Positions 43,631 to 55,809 of a DNA stretch of 64,000 nt are shown here, piece by piece (within the stretch, counting starts at the first letter, position 1; every line of letters starts with the position of its first letter). The notes beneath the pieces were generated by a model, which was given only the letters and a program-made list of their open reading frames with translations, made no database searches and was not told the origin of the DNA. The translations under genes and the position numbers were made by a program. The stretch is taken from contig NC_060892.1 in the NCBI RefSeq assembly GCF_014805685.1, positions 25,449,560-25,513,559 of the forward strand. The letters run 5' to 3'. Source of the DNA: Silurus meridionalis (Eukaryota > Chordata > Actinopteri > Siluriformes > Siluridae).

Positions 43631-45040
43631 TCAATGGGTCTCCTTAATAATCTGGTTCTGACCACGCGTCAGTGAGGCTAACATGGCCCTGAAGCTGTGT
43701 TTCCGCCCTCTGAATGGACTCGACAGCCTGCTCTTCGTGGTGGCCGTCAAATCCGTACCGAGGAGCTCCGGTGGTGTTCGAAACACCTCATCATCTAGCC
43801 TGCTGGAATGATCTTCGTCCTTCACTGTAAAATCCTCTCCTGCGCTCTCGCTCCGATTTCCTTGCTCTGTGTGCGGGTCAAACTTCAGCACCCTACGAGT
43901 TCCTTCCAAACCGCCACCCTGAGCCTGCGTTTCCACGAAGCTGCTCACGTCACCAACACATTGCTTCTTGGAAACTTTCTCCAACCTCTGCAATGCTTCG
44001 TGGTGAACGTTGTCAAATACGTGCGACTTTTCTTTAGAGGTATTGCTGAGATCCAGCGGGAAATGTTGCTCCGATGCGTCATCTGTTTCTGAGGACTTTC
44101 TCTTTTTTCGCCTCTGAGCAGCTGATATTCTGCTGTGCGAAGGCAGTGGAGGTTTTCCTGAGCTTCTGCGCCGGTGGGGCGGTCTCGATTTGCTTTTGGA
44201 AGGCTTTCGAAACACCTTTTTGCAGCGCCGCAGGTTTCTAAAAGTAGGGAAAAAAACAACAAAATGTACCATGGACTGGAGACGCACAACTCGGGACCTA
44301 ATAGCTGGTGTCGTAACATCACAACCATCCCGCTGACGGTTTTGTCTTCTACAAACCATCTCCAAAATTAGAAAAAAAAGAGATCTAATCTTCACATTTT
44401 CTGGACAAACCTCTGCAGAAACACGTGAGGTCTGGAGCAACGTGGCAACGCTGGATTTTCCATGCCATCTTCCAACTGCTTCAGAGCTCGCAGCCGGATG
44501 TGCTTCAGGTACACCCATAACCTCCTAAAGGGGCAAAACAGACTGTGTTTAAGCACCACCAGAACCCACAATGCAACAAATTCTTCTTCTTCTTTTGTTT
44601 CTTTAACACGCATACCCTCGCGATCGCCGGATTCTCTGTGGACACCGTTTTTTATTCAGCAGCCACTCATCACATGAGAGCGAGGCCGGATCTGAGACGG
44701 GGTTCGTCAGAAACAGCATCGGGTCAAAAAAATATTCTCACAACAATTCTTGGTCAAGTTCTCAGTCCAGATATTTACCATCTTGGTCATCTTGTCTTTT
44801 TTTTCTCAGAGGCCCATGCCTCTTCATTCTGGAGAAAAGCCTCTGGCACATCCTGCACCTCAGCGAGTGAAGGCCAGCAGAAGGCGAGCTGGGGCCTGAC
44901 ACCACCGAGCCTTCAGATCCAGACCCGTCCTGTCGATTCTCTGCAAAGGACTTTGACGGACTGTTGGATAACCATAGATGGTCTGAAGCGTCGCTGCTCG
45001 ACAGGAACGTTTTCAGCGTATCCTCAGCCTTCGAACCCAT
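43631..45040 (-). CDS. Unrecognised four-exon gene, 352-aa basic protein
   Basis: Four minus-strand exons join in phase with consensus borders: 45040-44779, 44691-44616, 44524-44411 and 44237-43631 (stop 43631-43633), 1059 nt in all. The protein starts MGSKAEDTLKTFLSSS after a good start context (accgATGG). A Ser/Gly-rich stretch is followed by a Cys pair (LRCRMCQRLFSRMKRHG), a conserved-looking core (SCDEWLLNKKRC, then GRLWVYLKHIRLRALKQLED and FLQRNLRRCKKVFRK), a long Lys/Arg/Ser region with nuclear-localisation-like runs (RRKKRKSS), and a C-terminus SPFRGRKHSFRAMLASL. No membrane segment or signal peptide is visible. It looks nuclear, but I do not recognise the family. A noncoding 5' exon is possible. 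A minus-strand AATAAA lies at 43305-43310. Confidence 0.75.
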
Positions 45041-45237
45041 CGGTAACGATATCTTCTGCCTTTATTAAAAAAATTTGTCAGTATTGTAACTTTTCAGTAT
45101 TAAAAGTTACATAAAGATTTATTTTAATACATGAAGTTGCATAAATATTCAACACTGCTCTGGGAGAACTTTTTAGAAAGGACTGAGAAAGAAAGATATA
45201 TACAGCGTCGTGATAAAAACACTCTATATGGATATTA

Positions 45238-45395
45238 GACTTGAGTTTGACTGATTACTGGGATTTACAGATAAATCGGCACCGATAGTTGACTGCAGGA
45301 ACTATCAGCAAAAACCCACGAGGGAAGTTTTTCCGGGTTGCATTATACAGTACGAGAGTGGCCTCTAGAGGCAAATCACTGACATCACATGCTGT
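45238..45395. repeat. Dispersed repeat, related to 36842-36985
   Basis: It shares cggcaccgatagttgactg, gtttttccggg and tacgagagtggcctctagag with the other copy. Confidence 0.5.
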
Positions 45396-45689
45396 CTCTT
45401 TGTAGTCTTTTTTTTTTTTCTATTTTTATTTATTTTATACAAATCTCGAGTAATTGGTTATCTGCAAGTACAATTCCACCAAGCTATCGGTTAAAAAAAA
45501 AAAACAATGATCACTATTACTTTTTTCCTGTTATGTCTATTATAATCCCTTGCAAAGTTTTTTCATCCGATTATGGGGTGTATCTGAGGAGATTAGTGAT
45601 CATTCCTCTATATTAGGAGATCAGGTGGAAGTTGATGGAAGGAGTGAGGTGTTCAGTAGGGTTAGGCAGGTATGGGGTTTAGTTTAAAG

Positions 45690-45810
45690 CTTGAAGACCT
45701 TCACACACCAGATCTTCATGAAGCTCGCTTTGTTCCTAGTGAGATGTCATGCTGGAACAGTGTTAAAGACATGTTTTACTGTTATGTGCTTCTAACTCTG
45801 AGAAAAACTA
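45690..45810 (-). mobile_element. Tc1-like fragment
   Basis: It keeps agatcttcatgaagctcgct and gagatgtcatgctggaacag, which on the minus strand is the HDNxPxHK transposase region. Confidence 0.45.
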
Positions 45811-46429
45811 CATAAAAGAAAAAATGTATGTCAATTGGGCGTGCACTGAGCAGTTGTCTCTGTGGTGCCCCCTAGTGGAGAAGCGGAGACACTGCGTTCC
45901 TGTTTTCAGAGCAGAAATCAGCTTACAAAGCGGATTTAGTTCATAATTTATTCATGTGGTCGGATTTTACTTCCCCCCAGAATTCTGCTGTTTGACAAAA
46001 CACCAGGCAGCTACAGGACCGAATCCTGATCCGATTCAGGATATAAAGTCTGATCAGTCTGACTCGATATAATCCAAGTACTTACTGCGGCTCCAAACGA
46101 GGTGCTTTTTCCTGAAATCCATCATATCCGCGTGTGTGTGTGTGTGCGTGTGTGTTCTCGCGTCAAACGGACTTCCAATAACAAATCGTATTCCTTATGT
46201 CTCTTTTCCTTCTTTTAAGAATGCGTCTACTCCACGCTACATCATCAACGCGACAGGAAATCATAGAAATCACGTGCTTTATACGATTTCCTGCGTTTTT
46301 ATCGACAGTTTTATCGCCGATAAAAGGAAACTGCGAACCCACAACGTTAGTTTTCCGCTGGTTGTTTTAAACGTGTCCCCGGCGGCCATTTCTCTTCTTC
46401 GCGGCGCTTATAGAGGGAAAGAGTTGTGG

Positions 46430-46533
46430 TGCCCCCCTGGTGGACAACAAGGGCACTGCATCTGTACACTGTCCCTACTTTATGGATGTACAATGTCTAT
46501 GGATGGATGGATGGATGGATGGATGGATGGATG

Positions 46534-46612
<79 letters not shown>

Positions 46613-46727
46613 TTATATTTATAATAGGGGAAGCAGTTGTATCTCCCCCTAGTGGACAACAAGAGCACACCAACTACACATTGACCCTACTGTATGGAGG
46701 ATGAAAAGACTAAGAGTGAATAAATGC

Positions 46728-46800
<73 letters not shown>

Positions 46801-46942
46801 ATTCATGGCATTTGGGAAAGGATATATTTATATTTATTATAGGGGAAGCAGTTGTATCTCCCCCTGGTGGACAACAAAAGAACAGCACCTACACATTGAC
46901 CCTACTGTATGGAGGATGAAAAGACCAAGAGTGAATAAATGC

Positions 46943-47003
<61 letters not shown>
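46430..47003. repeat. Tandem triplication around (GATA)n tracts
   Basis: Three units of roughly 200 bp share ctggtggacaacaa, ttgaccctac, tatggaggatg and a (GATA)n tract (about 46532-46611, 46729-46800 and 46943-47003). The first unit also has a (GGAT)n run. This is a microsatellite embedded in a larger tandem duplication. Confidence 0.8.
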
Positions 47004-47309
47004 ACTTATGACATTTGAAAGACAGGATAATAATAATAACCGAAAGCTCCTCTCCCGGTCTGGTGCTGCTGGATGCATTAGTCATTGTGAGTAATTTGAG
47101 CCGAGTCACTGTTTCAGTATCGCTTCCACAGCACTGATGCTTTAGGACCTCCCCAGAGTCACACTTAATATCAAGTGTCTGGTTTAAACATCCACCTGTG
47201 ATGCTGAATACAGTTTACACACAGTATAATCTCACTTAATTAGTCATACACACATCCAGCATGTGCATTCCTGCATATTTCCTGGAATAGTCCCTGAACC
47301 ATTCAGGTT

Positions 47310-47389
47310 ATCGAAAAAAAACGAAAAATGTGCAGGTTCTTCAAGGTTAGAACCTTGAAGAACCTGCACATTTTTCGTTTTTTTTCGAT
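47310..47389. repeat. Perfect 39-bp inverted repeat with 2-nt loop
   Basis: The left arm 47310-47348 (atcgaaaaaaaacgaaaaat, then gtgcaggttcttcaaggtt) is the exact reverse complement of the right arm 47351-47389; only AG separates them. Weaker symmetry (caggtt and ggaacc) flanks it. Confidence 0.95.
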
Positions 47390-47489
47390 GGAACCCTGCA
47401 GACTCCTTCATAAAATCCTAACATAATGTCTCAGGTTTTGAGTGGTGCTTTGTAAACGAGAAATAACTGCTTTAAAAATCAAGAACACT

Positions 47490-47600
47490 GTAGGACCAAA
47501 AGTTTGTGGACACCTGACCATTTCTATTCATGTGCTTTTACATATGTGTTTCTGGAACTTTGTATTGTCCCAACTTTTTTAGGAATTGTGTTTGTACTGC
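47490..47600. mobile_element. Tc1-like terminal fragment
   Basis: It reads ggaccaaaagtttgtggaca, then cctgaccat, the family left end. A (CA)n microsatellite follows at 47623-47656. Confidence 0.5.
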
Positions 47601-47621
47601 AGTGTGTTTTCTCAGCCATTT

Positions 47622-47659
<38 letters not shown>

Positions 47660-47660
<1 letters not shown>

Positions 47661-49485
47661 AATAAATCACACAAAATCCTTTTTCTGGAATTTAGATTGT
47701 ACATCATTTTAATGTGTTCAGATGATACAGTGTTTACACATCAGCGGTGCGTCAGAGAAAAGAACCCCCTCCCCGTACGCCATTTCCCTTTATTGACCTA
47801 ACAATACGATTATGCGCCGTATATCGTATATCTTATATAAGAAAACGTCGCCTGGCCATCCTTCAACACCATCAACGATTTTTTTAAAGAAGTGCAATAT
47901 TTACACCAACAAAAAGTAGCTGAATAAATACATCAATATAACGGCGACAAAGACGTTACAGAACCGATGACGTCACCATGGAAACGTTACCTCACGACCA
48001 CATCCGTTTTTTTCCTTCCCACATCTACACGTGAAATAAACGCTCTTAAAATGATTTATTTATCCATCCATTTTTTTTTACATATTACACAAACAACACA
48101 CACGACCGTTTTTTTCTTCTCGTGATATAATGCCCCTCTTATTAAGGATTATTGCATCTCATCTCTCGTCAGTGTTTCTCCTGCACGCACGAGTGAATAC
48201 GTATAAACACGTGTATTACGAAATACGTGTTTTTTTTAAGCTAAATATATAATACTCGGTATTTGCGATCTTATGCAGGATGTTGGCTAAAAAGATTTTA
48301 TGTTCAAAATTTGTGAATAGTAAATCTATGAAGGAAAAAAAACACTATACAAGATAAAATGGTTCGTAAAACGATGCTTAAAAAATAGTGGTCTTTTTTT
48401 TTCTTTTTGATTTTTTTTTTTTTGTACAAACAAATGCAGTTAGCATTAACATACAAAGTGTGTAGAAAGTATGCTGAATGAAATAGCTCACGCGCTCAGA
48501 CGGACATTTATGTACAGCTATTCACATGGACTACTATGATATATATCGTAGAGAGATCATTTTGGCTGTCAGGAGTCAGAAAATATGAATTGAACTTAAT
48601 GTTTTATATATATATCAAGATTGATGTCCACAGTCACAGTAGTATGTACAGACAGGTGACAAATTAAAGGTGGGAAATAAATTCTGCTGGTAATGATGAA
48701 AAAATGAGCTGCTTTATCGTGGGATGAAAAATTTCTCAGCTGAAAAAGTCTATGGCTTTGGACCATAAGTCAAAGTCAAATGCGAAACACTCTGAACCAC
48801 CACCATCGTCAAAACACCTATTACGGGTATTATATCTTTTATTAAAATGGTAGTTTCTCCTTTCTGTAAAATTCCAGAGATGTTTGTAAACACAATCTGA
48901 AGGTACATTGACGGTTCAACACGACCAAACACCATTAACGTTACTGTACGTGGCAGCATTTGGCAGACGACGTCTTCATCCAAAGCGATCGCTCGTCGTT
49001 ATACGACTGAGCAGTTGCGCGTTAAGGGCCTCGTTAAAGGCATCGGCAACTCGCTCGGATTTCAATCCCAATCAGAAGTCCGACCGCCATCGTTTTTTTT
49101 CCCCCCACACAATTTGTCACCTGACCGTTTTCCTTTCGTAGATCTCTTTCATACTGTATGACAAGGATATTCGAAAAGGTTAAAGCTACTGTCAAAAATA
49201 CAAAAACATAAAAAATACTTCTGGGGTTCAAACCGAAGCAGCTTCAAATGTAAAACTCCTAAAAGTCAGTATATTTCGCCTGTAAAAGGGTCTCACGCAA
49301 AGCTTTCTCCTTTACAAACACACGTATTTCCAGGCATTCAGCCACACACACACACACACACACACATACACTGTCAAATGGAATGTGAGAACAGTGTTAC
49401 ACACACACAGTGAGCTACAGTGAAACACACATGAGTGTTGTATGGTGGCACAATACTTATGTTCTTTAAAAACAAAACAAAAGTG
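47660..49485 (-). other. Probable slc4a10 3'UTR and downstream DNA
   Basis: AT-rich sequence after the slc4a10 stop. A minus-strand AATAAA lies at 47789-47794. A SINE-like repeat occupies about 48945-49075 and a CA tract about 49345-49366. The true transcript end is unknown. Confidence 0.4.
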
Positions 49486-52400
49486 TCACAAACTCGTCTC
49501 TCGGTCAATGTTCCAGTCTCCTATTTTCTTCCTGACGTCTTTCTCTGGAGCGCTACAGGGTGAGAATGAAGAGAGGGTCAGATAAATACAGAAAGGAACA
49601 AACAAATCGAATCGAAACACCAAAACGAAGGAATGAGAATAAATAATATAATTTAAAAATGTGTGCAAAATAATTTTGGTAATTTTCTGGTCAATAACCT
49701 CCACTCTTCAGGGAAGATGTTCCACTAAATTATGTGGAGATTTGTGATCATTCAGCCACAAGGGTGGTAGAAAAGTCAGATTCTGATGTAGGTGAGATGA
49801 GGAGGCCTGGGGTGCAGTCAGCACCAAGAATTTGAGATTTATATCAGGAGACCATATGTTAATGGAGTTGGCTTTGTGCACAGGGGCGTTGTCATGCTGG
49901 ACCAGGTTGGGGTCTCCTAGTTTTCAAAGACCTCCTATAAAACCATGGCCTTTAAATTGGGGAAACCATTTGGGGAAGAACCACATATGGTCAGGTGTCT
50001 CTTAATTCTTTTGTCCATATTGTGTATGTATGTACAGTTTGTATACACTGTTTAGACAAAAAGTCAGAATCAGGTTTATTGGCCAAGTGTGTTGACACAA
50101 GGAAATTTGTTCCAGATGTTGGTGACTCTCAAAAGTACAGACAGAATTAACACTATACATTTAACTTGGACTATACCAGACAAAACAAACTATACCAGAC
50201 AAAACAAACTATACCAGACAAAAACAGACACAACGATTATTGTCTATTTAAATATTGAGCTTTTGGAGATTTTTCCAGCCATATGTGGTTCTTCTTGGTT
50301 CTCATGTTTCTCAGAGGACAGCAAGACGGTACATTTTCGATTTGAGAAAACTGTGGTTCACCCTATCATGTTCCAATCTTGCATGTAGGTAGATTGGCTA
50401 TGCCAAGTGTGAATGAGTGTATGTGATGCCAGTGTATATTCCTGCTTCATGCCCAGTTTTCTCAGAATATGTTCTGGATCCAATTAAGGTTTTTTTTTTG
50501 TTTTTTTTTACAATTAACTCACGGTGTGTGACAGGAGAGCAGTTAAAGTAAACATTTAAATACCCTGACAAATCATGCTTTTATTTTTACGTCGGTATTT
50601 TAGTGTCACGGTAAATAAAATGTAAACAAACGAAAAGCAATTTACGTCATATGTCGAATAAAGTCGTAGCGAAAAACGAGAATGAACTCAAAATCAAACT
50701 ATTTGAAGAATAAAGTTGTCGTAATATTTGGCGGTAATATTAAAATAAAATCATGTCTTCTGGCGCATCAGCATGGAGTTGAGGAGATCGCCACTTTTGT
50801 GCAGTCTGAAATATTGTGATCATCATCCTCATAGTCTCTTCAGTAACATGTTTTTCAAAAAATTACGATTGCATTCTTGCATTGCTACGACTTTATTCTC
50901 GTAACTGGTATTTTTTTACGTGGCACTAAAACGCCGTCGTTAACGTAACACAAACACGCAAGCATACGCACACATCTACACGTTCAAGAGACAGCAATTA
51001 CAGTGATGTCTTTGCAAGCAGTAATTACAAATCAGATTGTAGTTAAAATTAGTTAAGAGAAAGAAAACACGAAATGTGATTTTTTTTTTTTTTTTTTATA
51101 TTATTGGGAAAAAGTGTATAAAATCATTAGTGTGACCAGGAGGAGACGGGGAAAAAATGCGGGAGCTCATCTTACCTTTGGAAAGTCAGCAGTTGGGAGA
51201 TTAGGAGAGGGAGCTACCGGGTGACATGGGATAAGAAATTCAGTCAAAATCGGAGAAAGATTTAAAAAGGAGAGCATATTAATTGGGGGGTTTCAGGATC
51301 AGGGCTCAGGTGGGCTTTCATGGAGAAGACAGCTGGAGATTATCTACACATAAATAGCACAGAGAACGAACATGCAAGCTTTAAATTCATTGAAATGGCT
51401 TATTATTGCAGGCAATCTTCTAACAATCTTCTAAGGCTATGCAGAAGCTTCTACAGGTTGGTGTAATAAAGCTAATCATGTTGCATATCAGTAGATAGAA
51501 TAGTTATTTACAAACCTTTTTGCACTTTTATCATTTTTGCTGCTCTCCGTACTGAGGCTTTTCCAGGTATTTCCAAAAGAGGTCTTTGTCATTTCATCTG
51601 AAATGTTGACTGTGGACGGATCATCCCTTAAAAACAAGACAGAAATCCATTAAAAGCAAAGTCATGGTGTATGCTAGAAGTGACTAAAGAACATTTGTTT
51701 TAGCTATTTTCTTGATCCCGTGTGGAATCATTTAAAAGTAATCGGTTCATTCATTTTTGAGATACACACCAAAGGGAATCGGATAGAGAGATGCAATGAG
51801 AACATTTAAAAAAATGCAGTAAATGAGATGCAGGGCCCCAAAACCCAAGTTCTGACTAGAATTCATGAAAATGTCCTCCTGAGAGAAGTGCTTACTTGTA
51901 ATTTCCTTCAAGTGGCACCTGGACAATTCCCTCATCCTCCATCATCACACTGTGGGTCTCCTGCCCAAATTCCAGAGATAAAAGATACTCAACCATCAGA
52001 AATACTTGGATTTTCCTGATCAACAAGTCACGTTATTTGATACAGTAATGTACCTCGTTCTGTGCGTCCTCCAATTTCTTCTTCTTGCTCTCAGGCATGA
52101 GGTCATCGAGCCAACTGAGTTCCCTCTTCGTAAAAATGAAGTCCAGCAGCTTACGGATGAAGACTAACGCCAAGACCTGCGCCGGCAAAACCAGCTCAAT
52201 ATCACTACCATGTCACACTTTGTTTCTTTCAGATAAAAAGGATTTTGATTTACCATCATAGGAAAAACGATGGCAGCTCTGGAGGTTTTGATGACCCACA
52301 GGAGGACGAGGCAGCTTAGCTGGATGATGGTGAACAGGTGGACCTTCCTCAAAGGAACATGTCTTAGGTAGATGAAGTCCGGCTGGTGTTTGGCTGGCAT

Positions 52401-55400
52401 TCCAAACAACCTCAGACGGTCAAAGAACTGCACATGAGATAGAAATCACCGTGAACGCAAGCTTGGTGGGAAATACATAACGTACTGTTTTAACGTAACT
52501 ACGTAACAAAAACTTCTTCAGAAATGCAAACCCAAAGCATCAAGCTTGTCTCCATTTCTTTTCACACTGCAGCTACGAAAAAGGTGCTATCTACCCTCTT
52601 CCACATTCATTAGACTGCAGACATGCATGATTGGTAAAGGTCACTTCAATTGACAGAGTAAACTTCTCCCAACCAAAGCCAATGGGTACAAAAGCATGAA
52701 TGTCATGTGCATGTGCTAGTAACACCTACCTGTATGCCTCGGAGAGATGACGCCCCCATGTACAAGAAAACTCCATATAAAACAGGCATTGGGATAAACT
52801 ACAGACAAAACAAAAAGCATTCAATCACATAAGACTGGGAAAAGAGAAAATAATTACATTTACACTACAGGTTAAAAGTCACTGACCTTTAGGACGGAAG
52901 TCATGAAGACAGAGCAGCCCATGAGGACGAAGATCATAAGGCCGGTAAAGCGCTGCTCTCTGATTCCCAGGAATTTGGGCTGCTCTCCTGGTGCCGAGCA
53001 CTCCGATTCAAGCTTCAAGCTGTTCACGTGCGAAATGGAGAGGACGGTGGCAGCCACGAACCATGGCAGTCCCATAACCGAACACACTCCAAGCATCACG
53101 CCCACCACAAACAGGTCCAGGTGGTAGCCACAGCCTTTCTGCAGAGGGTGAACACAAGAGAATCTAAGTTTTCATCAGGAAAGTCTGGGAAGACTGGGAA
53201 AGTTTGTTGACTGAGAAAAAAACCCTGTACCTTCAGCTTGTGCTCCTTCCTGTTAATGATGACAGCTGTGATTTGTTGATCCATGAAGATAAGGATGGTA
53301 CAAAGCAATGCTGGGATAAAGGCAATGGGGATTGTCCACCAAGGGTTCGGTCCCAGAGGACTGACGATCCAGCCGCGGTCATCTCTGGTCGGCTGTAGAA
53401 GGTCAGATTGGGTTACACAAAGGCAAAGCTCAGTGACTGCTAAAAGCACTGTCGTCATATTCGTCAGTGTGAAGTCTGTATCACTGGATGACTCACTTTG
53501 AATTCATTAGGAACCTGCAGTTTGGGAGACGGAACCCCCAGAGCAAAGTCGATCCCCACCATGGTAGCGATAGTGATGAAGACTGCAAAGTCGCTGATGA
53601 TTGCCCTCACCTGGAGTAAAAAACATACACACAAACAGGAAAATATGGACCCAAACATCTACATAAATATCCCCATACTGTAACAGAAGCTAAAACTAAC
53701 TACACACACACACACACCCACACAAGCGCATACACACTTGCCTTGGTGGGGAAGTAGCGGCTAAATTTGAACTCCTTGAGGAATGAAGACATGGCGACGG
53801 TGGAGAAGAAGAGAACAACAGACCAGAACAAAACATCTGGGATGTAGGGGCCATGATGGCCACACGCACTGCCCTGGAATTCACCCCTGAGGTCCACACA
53901 GCTCTGCAGCACAGAACAACACAACGAACCTTCACCACACTGCTGTAAAGTTCAACTTCCTCACACCTGCACATCTTTGTTCATGAATGATAACTGATCT
54001 GTATTAAAAAGTATTAAATGAATTAGAAAGCTATTTCCAAAGGCATCCTATACAATTGTCTCTCTCCAACAATGTGCATACTGTATAAAGTATGTGTTAC
54101 AGACTAATGAAGAAAAATAGGATAGTCAATTAGAACTTTAAGAGTAGTAAATTAATTCTCTGAAAACTGTATTATTTGTCTTTTTCAAATATGTGCAATG
54201 AGATATATAGATTTGTTTGAACGTCTTCACATTAACTAAAAACTTGCACTGTTGTAATTCTGAAAACAGAAATGACACCTTCCGACCAGCAGAGGTCGCC
54301 GCCCATGAATACTATTTATTACATGCTGTTTTCCAACCAAATGAAATTTCCTGTACCGTTCAACAACAACAATGGTGAGAAGATTGGGGATCTGGTGATT
54401 CTCCATCAGCTTCCAGAGCACCAGCAAGGTTGTGTAAAACATTATATGATGAAGTTTAAGAAAATGTGAATGAGTCGCTTTGCCATTCCCTCACCTTGAC
54501 ATCCAGACCTAACCAGTCGATCTCAGAGCTAGTGATGTTCTTCTCCTGCCAGTATTGCAGGGTGCTGTTGCTTGGATCACTTGGCTCTGTGCACACACAG
54601 CTGAGAGGAATCACAGGTTATTGAAAGCAGTCTAGATGAAGATGGATAGATGGATGGATAGACGGATGTGTGTACGTACGAGTACTGGGTGAGCTTGTTG
54701 AGGTCATTGTGCATGTTGAAGGAATAGGTCTCTCCCAGGTGCACCAGTTTCTCCAGAGCTTCGTAGATAAAAATGATGCAGATGAGTGAAGCAAAGGCCT
54801 CCTCTGTGAAGCGGGTGATGTAGCACACCAGAGAACTGGCATCCGTGGCCACCAGGACCAGGCAGAAGAAAGCAGTCCACAGTCCGATACACACACGCAA
54901 TGACAGGTAGGAGAGTCCATATTCCCTTAATAAACACACATCACTAAGCTTTGGAAATAGGAAATCACCAATCATATTTTTTTAATTACAGTTCTGATGT
55001 TTGACCAGAAATGGTTGGATCCACCAGTGCTGAGGATAAAACTCACTTGCAAAACTTGAACAGGATCTTCTCAAATACCAAGACAGGACCAGTGCTGCCC
55101 AGGATAGTGAGAGGCTGCCCAGCAAACAGAGAGTATGCTATCCCAGTCATAGAGGCGCCGAACAAAGACTCGATAGCACTCTGAAAGGCATAAACGTGAA
55201 TTACAGCTCATTTCAGCATATACATGTGCGGATGTAAAGCAGATGAAGATCGTGCTCTTACTATTCGACCCTCTGTGGCTTCCCCCAGCAGGCCTCCGAA
55301 AGTAATCACAGGAGACATGCAGGCACAGTAGAGGAACAGGAAGGAGGCCAGACACTGTAGGCTGATGGCGTCGGTGTAATCAGACAGATAATGACCAATT

Positions 55401-55729
55401 TTGCGCTTTACATCCAAGATTAATCCTCCAAAAATCCTGAAGAGGCACATGCACGATGTCAGCATTGCCTTCCACAACAAACATTATACACAAAGAATAG
55501 CCCTGAATAATATAATACCTATTATAACATCACATGAGGAGAAATGGGATGGTAATGGGATGGTATGGTCAGGAAAAGTTTAGGTTGGAAGCAGGATTGG
55601 TTTTGCAGTGCATGTAAGAGGATAGAAGAGGCAAAAGAGAGAGCCGGAGAGGTAAACATAATAAAACAGCTCTTCTATGCTGGGATTGCACCTAACCTCA
55701 AGTTCGATAACCACAAAGAAGTCACCATA

Positions 55730-55809
<80 letters not shown>

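Noticed and set aside
46086..46122. Short start exon (MDFRKKHLVW) for the unrecognised gene, with a GTAAGT donor
   Set aside because: Its donor phase does not match the acceptors before the exon at 45040, so joining it breaks the frame. It could at most be an upstream open frame in a leader exon.
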